Positions 9,439 to 17,997 of a DNA stretch of 50,149 bases are shown one piece after another (the first letter of the stretch is position 1; each line of letters starts with the position of its first letter). The translations under genes were made by a program, and so were the position numbers. Location: assembly GCA_900299235.1 (NCBI GenBank), contig OMIZ01000016.1, positions 1 through 50,149 of the forward strand, written 5' to 3'. The notes under the pieces were generated by a model, which was given only the letters and a program-made list of their open reading frames with translations, had not been told where the DNA came from and made no database searches. Source of the stretch: Actinomycetota bacterium. GTDB taxonomy: Bacteria > Actinomycetota > Thermoleophilia > Gaiellales > Gaiellaceae.

Positions 9439-9756
9439 TCAGAGCCCGAAGAGCATTGCGAGCGCCGAGTCGACCTCGGCCAGTTCGCTGGCCGACAGAA
9501 CGCCATACGAATCGCCAAGGCGTTCGCGCGATACGGCCGTGGTCTGCTCGACAAGCACCCGCGTTGGCGAACCATCGACATCGATCACCGGGCGGAAGGT
9601 TGCTGGAGCAGCAGACGCCGACGTCGGCGAGATGAGGACGGTCGAGAGCGGGAGGAGCTCTTCAGCCTGAACGACAATGCCGAACCTGGCACCGCGCTGC
9701 TCATGTCCCCGCGGATCTCGCGGGATCCGAAGGCGATACACCTCGCCGCGACGCAA
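9439..9756 (-). CDS. MazF/PemK-family toxin
   Basis: MRRGEVYRLRIP...RFGIVVQAEELLPLSTVLISPTS...VLVEQTTAVSRERLGDSYGVLS. Confidence 0.85.
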   Translation of the reverse strand: MRRGEVYRLRIPRDPRGHEQRGARFGIVVQAEELLPLSTVLISPTSASAAPATFRPVIDVDGSPTRVLVEQTTAVSRERLGDSYGVLSASELAEVDSALAMLFGL

Positions 9757-10002
9757 CTAGTCGTCCCAGATCGCAGCGATTGTGTCGAGGTCGCTTCGTA
9801 CCGCGTCGATGCCCGCGCGGTCTGCGGGATCATCGGCAAGCGCGAGAGCTTCCAGCCGTAGGGCACTGCGCCGCCTGCGAGCACCAGCCGCCTCGCTCAA
9901 GGCCAAACGGATGGCGTCGGAATCGGTGCGTCCCTCCGCCCGTAGAAGCGCGAGATCGCGCTCAGCCGTCTCATCAAGGCGCGCTTGCACAGTGCGAGAC
10001 AC
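9757..10002 (-). CDS. Ribbon-helix-helix-type antitoxin
   Basis: Immediately upstream of the toxin ORF; VQARLDETAERDLALLRAEGRTDSDAIRLAL is RHH-like. Confidence 0.75.
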   Translation of the reverse strand: MSRTVQARLDETAERDLALLRAEGRTDSDAIRLALSEAAGARRRRSALRLEALALADDPADRAGIDAVRSDLDTIAAIWDD

Positions 10003-10009
10003 GCACCGA

Positions 10010-10032
10010 GTGTATCACGATTTGTATTACAC
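10010..10032. promoter_or_regulatory. Palindromic operator of the MazEF-like pair
   Basis: GTGTATCAC-GATTT-GTATTACAC imperfect palindrome (7/9 arm match) 8 bp upstream of the antitoxin start. Confidence 0.6.
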
Positions 10033-10060
10033 CTTTGGGACGGGCCCGGAATGCCGAGGG

Positions 10061-11983
10061 CTAGATCGCGAGGCCGGCGTTTGCGCCAGCCTGGATCGCC
10101 GCAACGAAGTCGGCGGGCCTGGCAGCGTCACCGGCGAGGATCACGGTGCGCGAACCGAGATCGGCAGCAAACTTCTCGCCCTGCGGTCGCCAGCCCACCG
10201 CCATCGCGACGCGGTCAGCGGGGATTGCCGCCTGAGCGCCCGTCTCGACGCTCTCGTAGATCACCTCGTTCGCGTCGATCATCGTCACCTTCGCCCGCGT
10301 GATGATCGTCAGACCCTGCTCCTTGAGCTCGGCCAGCAGGTGCTTGCGCGTAATCAGTTCGATGCCCTGGCCAACGGTCGGCAACATCTCAACGATCGTC
10401 ACCTCGGCACCGGCGCCAAGCAGCCACTCGGCGGTCTCGCAGCCTGTCGCGCTGCCACCCACGATCACGACCTTCTCGCCCGGAGCGACGGCGACGCGGC
10501 CGTGGAGGATCTCCTGCGCGTCAAGGACGTTCGGGCCATCGGCACCCGGAATCGGCGGGATCAGCGGGTCGGCACCGACCGAGACAACAACCACATCGGG
10601 GTTCTCCGCTGCGACCAATTCCGACGTCACGACGCTGCTTGTGTGGATGTGCACACCGAGCTCAGCAAGCTTGCGAGCCTGGTAGTCGCGGAAGTCGAGC
10701 ACCGTGTGCTTGCTCGGCGCACGCGAAGCGACATCGAGCTTGCCACCAAGCTCAGGCTCGCGATCCCAGATCGACACGTCGTGCCCGCGCAGGCGAGCGA
10801 TGCGCGCCGCCTCCATCCCCGCAGGGCCACCACCCACCACCATCACGCGCTTCGCCACCGCCGCCTCACCGATCTCCCAACCGAGCTCGCGACCGACCTC
10901 TGGGTTCACCGCACAACGAGCCTCCTGCGCCTGGGCGACAAGGTCGACACATGCGTTGCACGAGATACACGGGCGCACGTCACTGCGATGGCCGGTGCGA
11001 ATCTTGACGGGCCAGTCGGGATCGGCGATCAGCCCACGCCCAACCGCGATCAGATCGGCGTCACCATCAGCGAGTGCCTGCTCGGCAAGCGCCGGATCGT
11101 CGAGACGACCAGCCGCAGTCACCGGCACCGAGACAGCGGCGCGGATCGCACGAGCAAGGTGCAGCAGGTAGCCGCGCGGCATGAACATCGGGCCGATCGT
11201 GTAGTGGAGCGCGTACCAGTTGCCGGCCGACACGCTGATCGTGTCGACACCGGCCTCCTCAAGCCACTTGCACACCTGCGTCGAATCCTCAAGCGTGAAG
11301 CCGCCCTCAGCCCCCTCCTCACCACTGATGCGATACGAGACCGGATAGTCGGCGCCGCAGCGCTCCTTGATCGCGCGAACGACCTCAATCGGGAAACGCG
11401 CACGATTTTCGAGCGAGCCGCCGTACTCGTCGTCGCGGAGATTCGAGAGCGGCGAGATGAACTCGCACGGCAGGTAGCAGTGCGCCCCGTGCACCTCGAC
11501 GTAGTCGAAGCCAGCCTCCTTCGCGATTGCCGCCGAGAGCGCGTACCAATCGACCATCTCGTGAATCTCGTCGATAGTCATCGCATGCGGCATCGGCGTT
11601 CGGCTCGAAAGCGGCACAGCCGAGGGGCCGATCGGCTGACCGAGCAGCGTCTGCCGACCCGGATGCCAGAGCTGGATGCCAACCGGGATGTCGTACTCCT
11701 TGATCGCCGAGGCAAGCTCGGTGAGGCCCGGGAGGAACTGTTCGCCGTGGAGCCGCAACTCCGGGCCGACGCCGTAGGCATCGGGCGAGACAAGCGAGGC
11801 CTCCAAGGTCATCATCCCCACCCCACCCTCGGCACGCAGACGGTAGTAGGCGAGCGTCCGCGCGTTTGAGGTGCCATCGTGCTCCGGCAAGCCAGTACCC
11901 ATCGGCGCCATCACGATGCGGTTCTTCGCGGTCAAGCCCGCGAACGAGAACGGAGAAAAGAGACGTTCGTAGGTGTCGCTCAT
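10061..11983 (-). CDS. NADH:flavin oxidoreductase / 2,4-dienoyl-CoA reductase family (OYE + FeS + FAD domains), copy 1
   Basis: LFSPFSFAGLTAKNRIVMAPMGTGL, PCISCNACVDLVAQAQEARCAVNPEVG, VMVVGGGPAGMEAARIARLRGHDV. Confidence 0.92.
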   Translation of the reverse strand: MSDTYERLFSPFSFAGLTAKNRIVMAPMGTGLPEHDGTSNARTLAYYRLRAEGGVGMMTLEASLVSPDAYGVGPELRLHGEQFLPGLTELASAIKEYDIPVGIQLWHPGRQTLLGQPIGPSAVPLSSRTPMPHAMTIDEIHEMVDWYALSAAIAKEAGFDYVEVHGAHCYLPCEFISPLSNLRDDEYGGSLENRARFPIEVVRAIKERCGADYPVSYRISGEEGAEGGFTLEDSTQVCKWLEEAGVDTISVSAGNWYALHYTIGPMFMPRGYLLHLARAIRAAVSVPVTAAGRLDDPALAEQALADGDADLIAVGRGLIADPDWPVKIRTGHRSDVRPCISCNACVDLVAQAQEARCAVNPEVGRELGWEIGEAAVAKRVMVVGGGPAGMEAARIARLRGHDVSIWDREPELGGKLDVASRAPSKHTVLDFRDYQARKLAELGVHIHTSSVVTSELVAAENPDVVVVSVGADPLIPPIPGADGPNVLDAQEILHGRVAVAPGEKVVIVGGSATGCETAEWLLGAGAEVTIVEMLPTVGQGIELITRKHLLAELKEQGLTIITRAKVTMIDANEVIYESVETGAQAAIPADRVAMAVGWRPQGEKFAADLGSRTVILAGDAARPADFVAAIQAGANAGLAI

Positions 11984-12963
11984 GCGTGTCCTCCTTCGAC
12001 AAGAAGCTTGCCGACTGCCTCGACCGTGGCGAAGGGGCCAAGCTCGTCGCCCTGACGCGCAGCGGTGGCAACCATGATCGGCAAATCGATGCCGGCAGCG
12101 TGGTACTCGGCCGCACGACGCACGACATCCTCGGCCCCACCAACGACCGTGATGTGACGCACCTCATCGTCGGAGACGAGCTCAAGCGCACCCTTGCGGT
12201 CACCACGAGCCCAGGCCTCACCCACCGCATCAAGGTTCTTCATCGTCCCGATGAACGAGTCGCGATGGGTTGGAACGCAGCCGTACTGCACGAGGTAGCG
12301 TCGCATGCGGTCAAGCGCAGCATCGGTCTCGGGTCCTGCGTACGCGAAGAACGAGACGATCACCAGGAGGTCATCGGGGTTCTTGCCCGCGCGCTCTGCT
12401 CCGCGTCGGGCAAGCGCGACGCGCTCTTCCGCTTCGTCGGGCGGGCACCAGGTCAGGAAGACGCCGTCGGCGACCTCGCCTGCAAGCTCGATCATCTTCG
12501 GCCGCATTGCCGCGAGCACGATCGGGACACGGTGCTCGTTGTCGAGCGTGAGCTTGAAGCCACTGTCGAGACGCTCACCATCAAGCGTCTTGCGCAGGTG
12601 CGGCACGTACTCGCGCACGTACTGCAATGGGGCGGCAAACTCGCGCCCGTGCCACTGCTCGACGACCATCGGACTGGAGACGCCAATGCCAGCCCACACA
12701 CGGCCGGGCGCAAGCGACGCGAGCGTCGCAAAGCCCATGCCGGTCATCGTCGCGCCACGCGGCTGCATCGCCACCACGCCCGTGCCGATCGTGATGCGCT
12801 CAGTCGAAACTGCAACGGCACCGAGGAGTGCCATCGCCTCAGGGCCCTGCACCTCGCCTGCAACGACGGTGTCGAACCCGCCACGTTCGGCGAGCTTCGC
12901 CAACTCGACGAGACGCTGCGCTGACAGCTTCTCCTCGACGGGGATGCTGACGCCGAGCCGCAC
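11980..12963 (-). CDS. LLM-class (luciferase-like, probably F420-dependent) oxidoreductase, copy 1
   Basis: MRLGVSIPVEEKLSAQRLVELAKLAERGGFDTVVAGEVQGPEAMALLGAVAVSTERITIGTGV. Confidence 0.85.
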   Translation of the reverse strand: MRLGVSIPVEEKLSAQRLVELAKLAERGGFDTVVAGEVQGPEAMALLGAVAVSTERITIGTGVVAMQPRGATMTGMGFATLASLAPGRVWAGIGVSSPMVVEQWHGREFAAPLQYVREYVPHLRKTLDGERLDSGFKLTLDNEHRVPIVLAAMRPKMIELAGEVADGVFLTWCPPDEAEERVALARRGAERAGKNPDDLLVIVSFFAYAGPETDAALDRMRRYLVQYGCVPTHRDSFIGTMKNLDAVGEAWARGDRKGALELVSDDEVRHITVVGGAEDVVRRAAEYHAAGIDLPIMVATAARQGDELGPFATVEAVGKLLVEGGHA

Positions 12964-13724
12964 TAAGCTCCCTTGCGCCGGTCGAGGAAGGCTTGAACGC
13001 GCTGCTTGTGATCGTCGGTCGTGAAGAGCAGCGCCGTCGACTCGATCGTGTCGGACATGCCGCGGCTCGCGTTGTCAGCGTTAATGAAGTTCTTTGCGAC
13101 GCGTACCGCGAACGGCGGATGGTCAGCTATCCGACCTGCGAGCGCGAGCGCCTGATCGAGCAACTCATCGTGCGGGTAGACCTCCTGCACCAGGCCGATC
13201 TCCTTCGCCTTGTGCGCGTCGATCTCATCGGCGCTGAACGCAAGCCAACGCGTCCACGCAACTCCAATCACCTGAGGCCCACGCACGATGCCGTACCCCG
13301 GCATCAGGCCGACCGTCGCCTCCTTGAACGAGAAGCGCGCCTGGTCGGACGCAAGGACGATGTCGCACGAGAACGTCAGCTCAGTGCCGCCGCCGTATGC
13401 GATGCCGTTGATCGCGCCGATCACCGGCACCTCGGCCTTTTCGACCGAATGGAAGGCGTCGAAGACAAGCTTCAGATGCCGCCGGTAAGCCGTGAGATCC
13501 GTGAGCTCCGCAAACGACTGAATGTCGCCACCGGCCGAGAACGCGCGGCCGCGACCCGTAAGGACGATCGCGCCACAGGCCGGGTCCGAGCACGCCTCGG
13601 CGAGCGCCAACGGCAGCTCACGAAAGAACGTCGGAGCCATCGCGTTGAGCTTCTCGGGACGGTCAAGCCACACGATTGCCACGTTGCCGCGGCGCTCGAC
13701 GCTAAAGACCTCGAGCTCGGCCAT
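12963..13724 (-). CDS. Enoyl-CoA hydratase family
   Basis: MAELEVFSVERRGNVAIVWLDRPEKLNAM; GAINGIAYGGGTELTFSCDIVLAS. Start corrected from 13964 because that ORF overlaps the next gene. Confidence 0.92.
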   Translation of the reverse strand: MAELEVFSVERRGNVAIVWLDRPEKLNAMAPTFFRELPLALAEACSDPACGAIVLTGRGRAFSAGGDIQSFAELTDLTAYRRHLKLVFDAFHSVEKAEVPVIGAINGIAYGGGTELTFSCDIVLASDQARFSFKEATVGLMPGYGIVRGPQVIGVAWTRWLAFSADEIDAHKAKEIGLVQEVYPHDELLDQALALAGRIADHPPFAVRVAKNFINADNASRGMSDTIESTALLFTTDDHKQRVQAFLDRRKGA

Positions 13725-13735
13725 CGCCGGCCGGC

Positions 13736-14524
13736 CTACCGGAACTCGCGCAGACGCGCGCCGGTCGGGTCGACCTCCTCGCGGAGGAGACGCACCTCCT
13801 CGGCGGTCGGCTCGGCAGTCACCGGAATCTCGCCCGACGGCACGATCACTTCGAAGCCCGTCGCCTCGACCACCTGATCGGCGGTGACGCCAGGGTGCAG
13901 GCTGCGGATACGCATCCGGCGCGACTCCGGCTCGAAATCGAACACACAGAGGTTCGTAACACACAACTGCGGGCCACCAGGAAGACCAAGGCGCGCGCGG
14001 TGGTCGCCGCCGTCGCCCCAGCCCATGCCCGAACGAAAGTCGAGCTTCTCGACGAAGGTGCGCGGATCGTGCGTCGTCGACCAGAGGTAGATAAGCGGCA
14101 GCATGCAGCCAAGGTCGGCCATACCGCCGCCGCCAGGGAGACGCACCTTCGGAGCCGTGTACGGGCCGATCACGGTGTTGTTGACGTTGCCGTACGCATC
14201 CATCTGCGCTCCGCGGAACGCGAACGTGTTGTACCGCCGGCCCTGCGAGTACGCCCAGAAGTCATACGACGAGCCCGAGAGCATCGTCGCGCCATCCCAG
14301 AGACCATCCGAAAGCGTCGACTCGGGGATCGCCTTCGGCTTCGCATCGACCGCGATTGAGCTTGCAGCCCAGACGAGCTCGGGCGCGTGGGTCTTCCGCG
14401 CGAGCAGGTAGGCGCAGACTGGAACGAACGACACGGCACCGTTGAATGCGCGCGTGTCGTTTGTGAACTCGTGAGCGAGCGTCGCGACCATCAGCTCGTC
14501 GATCGTGTACTCGACCGTGCTCAC
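13736..14524 (-). CDS. CoA-transferase-fold beta subunit (IpdB-like), copy 1
   Basis: MSTVEYTIDELMVATLAHEF..., FAFRGAQMDAYGNVNNTVIGPYTAPKVRLPGGGGMADLG. Confidence 0.85.
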   Translation of the reverse strand: MSTVEYTIDELMVATLAHEFTNDTRAFNGAVSFVPVCAYLLARKTHAPELVWAASSIAVDAKPKAIPESTLSDGLWDGATMLSGSSYDFWAYSQGRRYNTFAFRGAQMDAYGNVNNTVIGPYTAPKVRLPGGGGMADLGCMLPLIYLWSTTHDPRTFVEKLDFRSGMGWGDGGDHRARLGLPGGPQLCVTNLCVFDFEPESRRMRIRSLHPGVTADQVVEATGFEVIVPSGEIPVTAEPTAEEVRLLREEVDPTGARLREFR

Positions 14525-15423
14525 GAGCTCTTCCTCCGAATGTTGATCAGCGTGGCCGCGCCACCGTTCGCGTCGAGGAACGCGCCCTGCGACTCGGGGC
14601 CGTCGATCCGCTCAGACCAGAACCACTGCGCCTGCTCAGGATCGGTGTGTGCGGCGACATACGAGCGGAAGAACGCACCGTCGTAGCCGTATTCGGGGAA
14701 GCACGACGTCGGATAGGCGCCCCAGGGGGCTTCGGCGACAGCGTCGACCATGAAGCGCGGATATGTCGTTCTGGCAGGTTCGGCGATGAACGTCGACTCG
14801 CTGACGATCCGCTCGACCGTGATGATCGACTTGGCGGCCGCGCGAACAACCTCGGCGTCCATCCACACGAGCTTCGGATCGACACGGACGTTGCCACGTG
14901 TGTCGGCTTCGGTTGCGTGGACGATGCCGAAGTCGAGCGGCAGCGGTGTGCACGCAACGTACGCCTCGCCGGTGGCGGGGTCGGTCTCCGGGCGGAGGGT
15001 TGTCGGATGCAGCGCAAGCATGTCTGTGCCGAGACCAGCTTTGGTCGGCACGAAGGGAAGGTTGTAGGCAGCTGCCTGAAGACGGCAGATCAGCGTGTGC
15101 TCGCTGTACTCCTCGATCTCGACTTGACCAGCCTGAACGGCGGCGCGGAAGCGAGGGGCAAGGCCGAAGCCTTCAAGCGACACGAGACCTGAGACGACGC
15201 GCCGGACGCAGCCGGCCGCGACCAGCCACTCGATCGGCATTCCCGCAACAACAGCGACGACGGTGAGATCCTTGACGCGACGCTTCGCAAGCGTGCGGAC
15301 GAAGGCCATCGGTGCCGCGTTCATCGAGAGGCCGCCGATCCCGATCGTTGCTCCGTCGGGGATCAGCTCTGCCGCTTCTTCGAGCGAAAGCAGCTTGGAT
15401 TCGTGCTCGGAGGAAGCGGCCAC
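14521..15423 (-). CDS. CoA-transferase-fold alpha subunit (IpdA-like), copy 1
   Basis: LLSLEEAAELIPDGATIGIGGLSMNAAPMAFVRTL; LPFVPTKAGLGTDML. GTG start at 15423 preferred because the 15462 start would place the operator inside the gene. Confidence 0.85.
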   Translation of the reverse strand: MAASSEHESKLLSLEEAAELIPDGATIGIGGLSMNAAPMAFVRTLAKRRVKDLTVVAVVAGMPIEWLVAAGCVRRVVSGLVSLEGFGLAPRFRAAVQAGQVEIEEYSEHTLICRLQAAAYNLPFVPTKAGLGTDMLALHPTTLRPETDPATGEAYVACTPLPLDFGIVHATEADTRGNVRVDPKLVWMDAEVVRAAAKSIITVERIVSESTFIAEPARTTYPRFMVDAVAEAPWGAYPTSCFPEYGYDGAFFRSYVAAHTDPEQAQWFWSERIDGPESQGAFLDANGGAATLINIRRKSS

Positions 15424-15434
15424 TAGAATCGCGA

Positions 15435-15452
15435 ATCTACCGGCCGTTTGGT
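15435..15452. promoter_or_regulatory. Putative operator (site 3), divergent IpdA-like / alpha-beta hydrolase
   Basis: ATCTACCG-GC-CGTTTGGT, 13/16. Confidence 0.6.
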
Positions 15453-15463
15453 GGAAGGTCAAC

Positions 15464-16210
15464 TTGGTTCCGCCCTCATTCCTCGTCCCCGCACCTGATT
15501 CGCGCGTCGCCTACCGCGAGCGTGGCAGCGGCCCCGCCGTGGTGTTCCTGCATGGCGGCACGGGAACGGGCGAGTACGACTGGGCGTTCGCGGCCGAGCA
15601 CCTGGCGGATCGCTATCGCACGGTCGTTGTCGATATGCGGGGCCACGGTGAGACGCTTGACCCGACGGGCGAGATTGGAATGACGCGTTTCGGCCTGGAT
15701 CTGATGCACGTGTTGCGGGCCCTCGGGCTGAGCCGGGCGGTGCTCGTTGGGTTTAGCGCGGGCGGTAACACGCTCCTCCACTTCCTCTCGCGCGACCCGA
15801 GTTGGGCGACGGCGATCGTGACGGTCGGTGCGTCGGCGGAGGGTGATGCGTCGCGCGTCACGGAGATCATGACGGGCCCGTGGCCGCGCTCTCTGCGTGA
15901 GATGCCGCATGCTGGGTCGAAGGACAACCCTGAGTACTGGGCGGAGCTTCGCAATGCGCTCGCGCGCGATTGGGTCAAGAACCTTTCGTTGGATGCGGGA
16001 TCGCTTAGCCGAATCACGTGCCCTGCGCTTGTTGTGCATGGCGATAACGACCTCATTCAGCCGCTGCGCTATAGCGAGCGGCTTGTGCATGAGCTTCCGA
16101 ACGCGGAGTTCGCGTTGATCGAGAACGCGGGCCACTCGGTGCACCTCGAGCATCCCGAGACCTTCCTTGCGGTGCTCGAAGCATTCCTTGCGCGCGTGGC
16201 GCACCGCTAA
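15464..16210 (+). CDS. Alpha/beta hydrolase
   Basis: SRVAYRERGSGPAVVFLHGGTGTGEYDW, LVGFSAGGNTLLHF (GxSxG), NAGHSVHLEHPE. TTG start is a guess. Confidence 0.85.
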   Translation: MVPPSFLVPAPDSRVAYRERGSGPAVVFLHGGTGTGEYDWAFAAEHLADRYRTVVVDMRGHGETLDPTGEIGMTRFGLDLMHVLRALGLSRAVLVGFSAGGNTLLHFLSRDPSWATAIVTVGASAEGDASRVTEIMTGPWPRSLREMPHAGSKDNPEYWAELRNALARDWVKNLSLDAGSLSRITCPALVVHGDNDLIQPLRYSERLVHELPNAEFALIENAGHSVHLEHPETFLAVLEAFLARVAHR

Positions 16211-16215
16211 CCGCT

Positions 16216-16417
16216 CCACCCCCGGTGTCAGACACCGTTTCGTGTCAAGGGCAAACCTGGAACAAGTTTGCAACGTCTTGTGGTCGCCCCGAAGGCCCGC
16301 TTTCATGACGTGAGCAGGCCTTTCGCCCCCTCGTGCGCGGCGCGAGATTCCCGCCGCGATGTTACGAAGATGATCCAAAAGACACTTGACGGAAAATGGT
16401 GTCTGACACCGGGGTGG
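16216..16417. repeat. MITE/REP-like non-coding element with ~33-nt inverted ends
   Basis: Left CCACCCCCGGTGTCAGACACCGTTTCGTGTCAAG (16216-16249) and right CTTGACGGAAAATGGTGTCTGACACCGGGGTGG (16385-16417) are near inverted complements. Confidence 0.65.
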
Positions 16418-16434
16418 TAGACACCGGGGTGGTA
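16405..16434. repeat. Perfect 15-nt tandem duplication
   Basis: GACACCGGGGTGGTA repeated twice back to back. Confidence 0.9.
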
Positions 16435-16483
16435 GCCCGGCCCGGCGAGGCGCTCTCTTGGCAACACTCGCAACGCCTTAACG

Positions 16484-16516
16484 AAAGCGGCCGACCCTTG
16501 TGGGGTCGGCCGCTTT
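16484..16516 (-). terminator. Strong hairpin downstream of the ABC substrate-binding protein gene
   Basis: AAAGCGGCCGACCC ... GGGTCGGCCGCTTT, 14-bp perfect stem. Confidence 0.75.
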
Positions 16517-16541
16517 GCGAACCAGTCAGACGATTCGAGCG

Positions 16542-17795
16542 CTACTTCTTGGCGTGGGCGACACCACAGGTGCCGGCGCCGGCGTAGCCGTTCGTGATCG
16601 AGCTCTGCCAGTCGGAGTACCTACCGATCGGCACGAGCTGGTTCGTCCCGTAGTTGTAGGTGTACGGGCGCGCAGCACGGATGCCCATGTGGCAGTTGAC
16701 GGCATAAGAAATGGCCGGGGAGAGACCCGTGTCCATGTTCTTGATCGCCTCAATGCCCTTCTTGATCGCCGTGGCGGAGTAATCGCCGTTGGCGTTCTTG
16801 AGCGCCTGCACGATCGTCTGTGCAGCAGTCCAGCCGAGCGACCAGTTGCTCTGGGTGTACTCAGCCGAGTTGTAGCCGTACTTCTGTGCCATCGACATCG
16901 CCAGCTTGCCCGTGTCGTCAGTCGCCAGGTACGGCGGCGAGACGCAGTTCACGACGACGACGTTCTTGTTGGCGTTGTACGGCGTGCTCGTGAAGAGCAG
17001 CGGCTGCGCAGCACCGAACGACGTAGCGATCGGAACGTTCAGGTTGTACTGGTCGGCAGCCTTGACGAACGCGATACCACCCGAGATCGAGTGATGCTCG
17101 AGAACGAAAGCGACCTTGTTCGAGATCAGGTCCTGCACCTGAACCGACGCATCGGTCAGAACAGCAGGCAGCGTCTCATGAACCGGCGTACCACCAAGGG
17201 CGGTGATACGAGCCGTCATGTTCTGATCCCACTCAGTACCCGACGCAACGGCGATCGACGCGATGCCGACCTTGAGGCCGTTCAGGTTCTTGAGCTTGAG
17301 GTGCTTCATCTCGTACGCGAGGGCGACGTCACCCTGGTCCGAGTAGTTGCAGTTGCCCTCAAAGATCCAGGGCTGGAACGGGTTGCTGGCCGCCTTGACA
17401 GTGGCCTGCGTCATGAAGCCGATGGTCTGGTTCTGGGTAAGAACCGGAAGCACCGAGCCGAAGCCCGACGACTGACCAAGACCCATGATCACCGGAACGT
17501 GATCGTCGCTGATGAGCGACTTGACGATCGAAAGCTCCGTCGCCGGAGAGTACGCGTCATCCCGTTCGAGCAGGTTGACGTGATGACCGCTGACGCCACC
17601 CGCGTCGTTGACCATCTTGAAGTACGCCTCGATCGAGTGCATGATCGGCGACTGCGACGAAACGGTCGGACCGCTCTGGTCGCCGTCCCAGCCGATGTTG
17701 ATGTCAGACGCACGAGACTGGGACTGCGCGGCTGTAACAGCCACCGCGGCCGCAGTCAGTGCGACGGACAGGATGATCCCTACACGTCTAAGCAC
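16542..17795 (-). CDS. Branched-chain-type ABC transporter substrate-binding protein
   Basis: N-terminal signal peptide MLRRVGIILSVALTAAAVAVTAA; INIGWDGDQSGPTVSSQSPIMHSIEAYFKMVNDAGGVSGHHVNLLERDDAYSPATE. Confidence 0.9.
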   Translation of the reverse strand: MLRRVGIILSVALTAAAVAVTAAQSQSRASDINIGWDGDQSGPTVSSQSPIMHSIEAYFKMVNDAGGVSGHHVNLLERDDAYSPATELSIVKSLISDDHVPVIMGLGQSSGFGSVLPVLTQNQTIGFMTQATVKAASNPFQPWIFEGNCNYSDQGDVALAYEMKHLKLKNLNGLKVGIASIAVASGTEWDQNMTARITALGGTPVHETLPAVLTDASVQVQDLISNKVAFVLEHHSISGGIAFVKAADQYNLNVPIATSFGAAQPLLFTSTPYNANKNVVVVNCVSPPYLATDDTGKLAMSMAQKYGYNSAEYTQSNWSLGWTAAQTIVQALKNANGDYSATAIKKGIEAIKNMDTGLSPAISYAVNCHMGIRAARPYTYNYGTNQLVPIGRYSDWQSSITNGYAGAGTCGVAHAKK

Positions 17796-17848
17796 CGCTT
17801 GACCTCCAGGAAGTGAATTGCTCGCCGGTGTTGCTTGGGATGGATCAG

Positions 17849-17866
17849 ATCAAACAATCGGTTGTT
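17849..17866. promoter_or_regulatory. Putative operator (site 4), upstream of substrate-binding protein
   Basis: ATCAAACA-AT-CGGTTGTT, 12/16. Confidence 0.55.
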
Positions 17867-17997
17867 TTGCAACCATGACTTTGCCGCAGCGCAGCAAGCT
17901 CCTGCGCGACGGGTACATCCGCAATACGGGTATAGACGCCTGCACCAGCGCGAAGTTAGCGCGCCGCCCGGGTTGAAACGCTGATTTCGGGAGGCTT

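Noticed and set aside
10010-10032. Eleventh site of the CAAACG/CGTTTG regulon
   Set aside because: Palindrome arms (GTGTATCAC/GTATTACAC) are unrelated and fit local toxin-antitoxin autoregulation.
9782-11869. 695-aa plus-strand ORF opposite the OYE gene
   Set aside because: Arg/His-rich, no domain signature; antisense shadow of a convincing OYE coding frame in high-GC DNA.
15476-16378. 300-aa minus ORF across the hydrolase and MITE-like gap
   Set aside because: Antisense to the hydrolase and running into a repeat element; no domain features.
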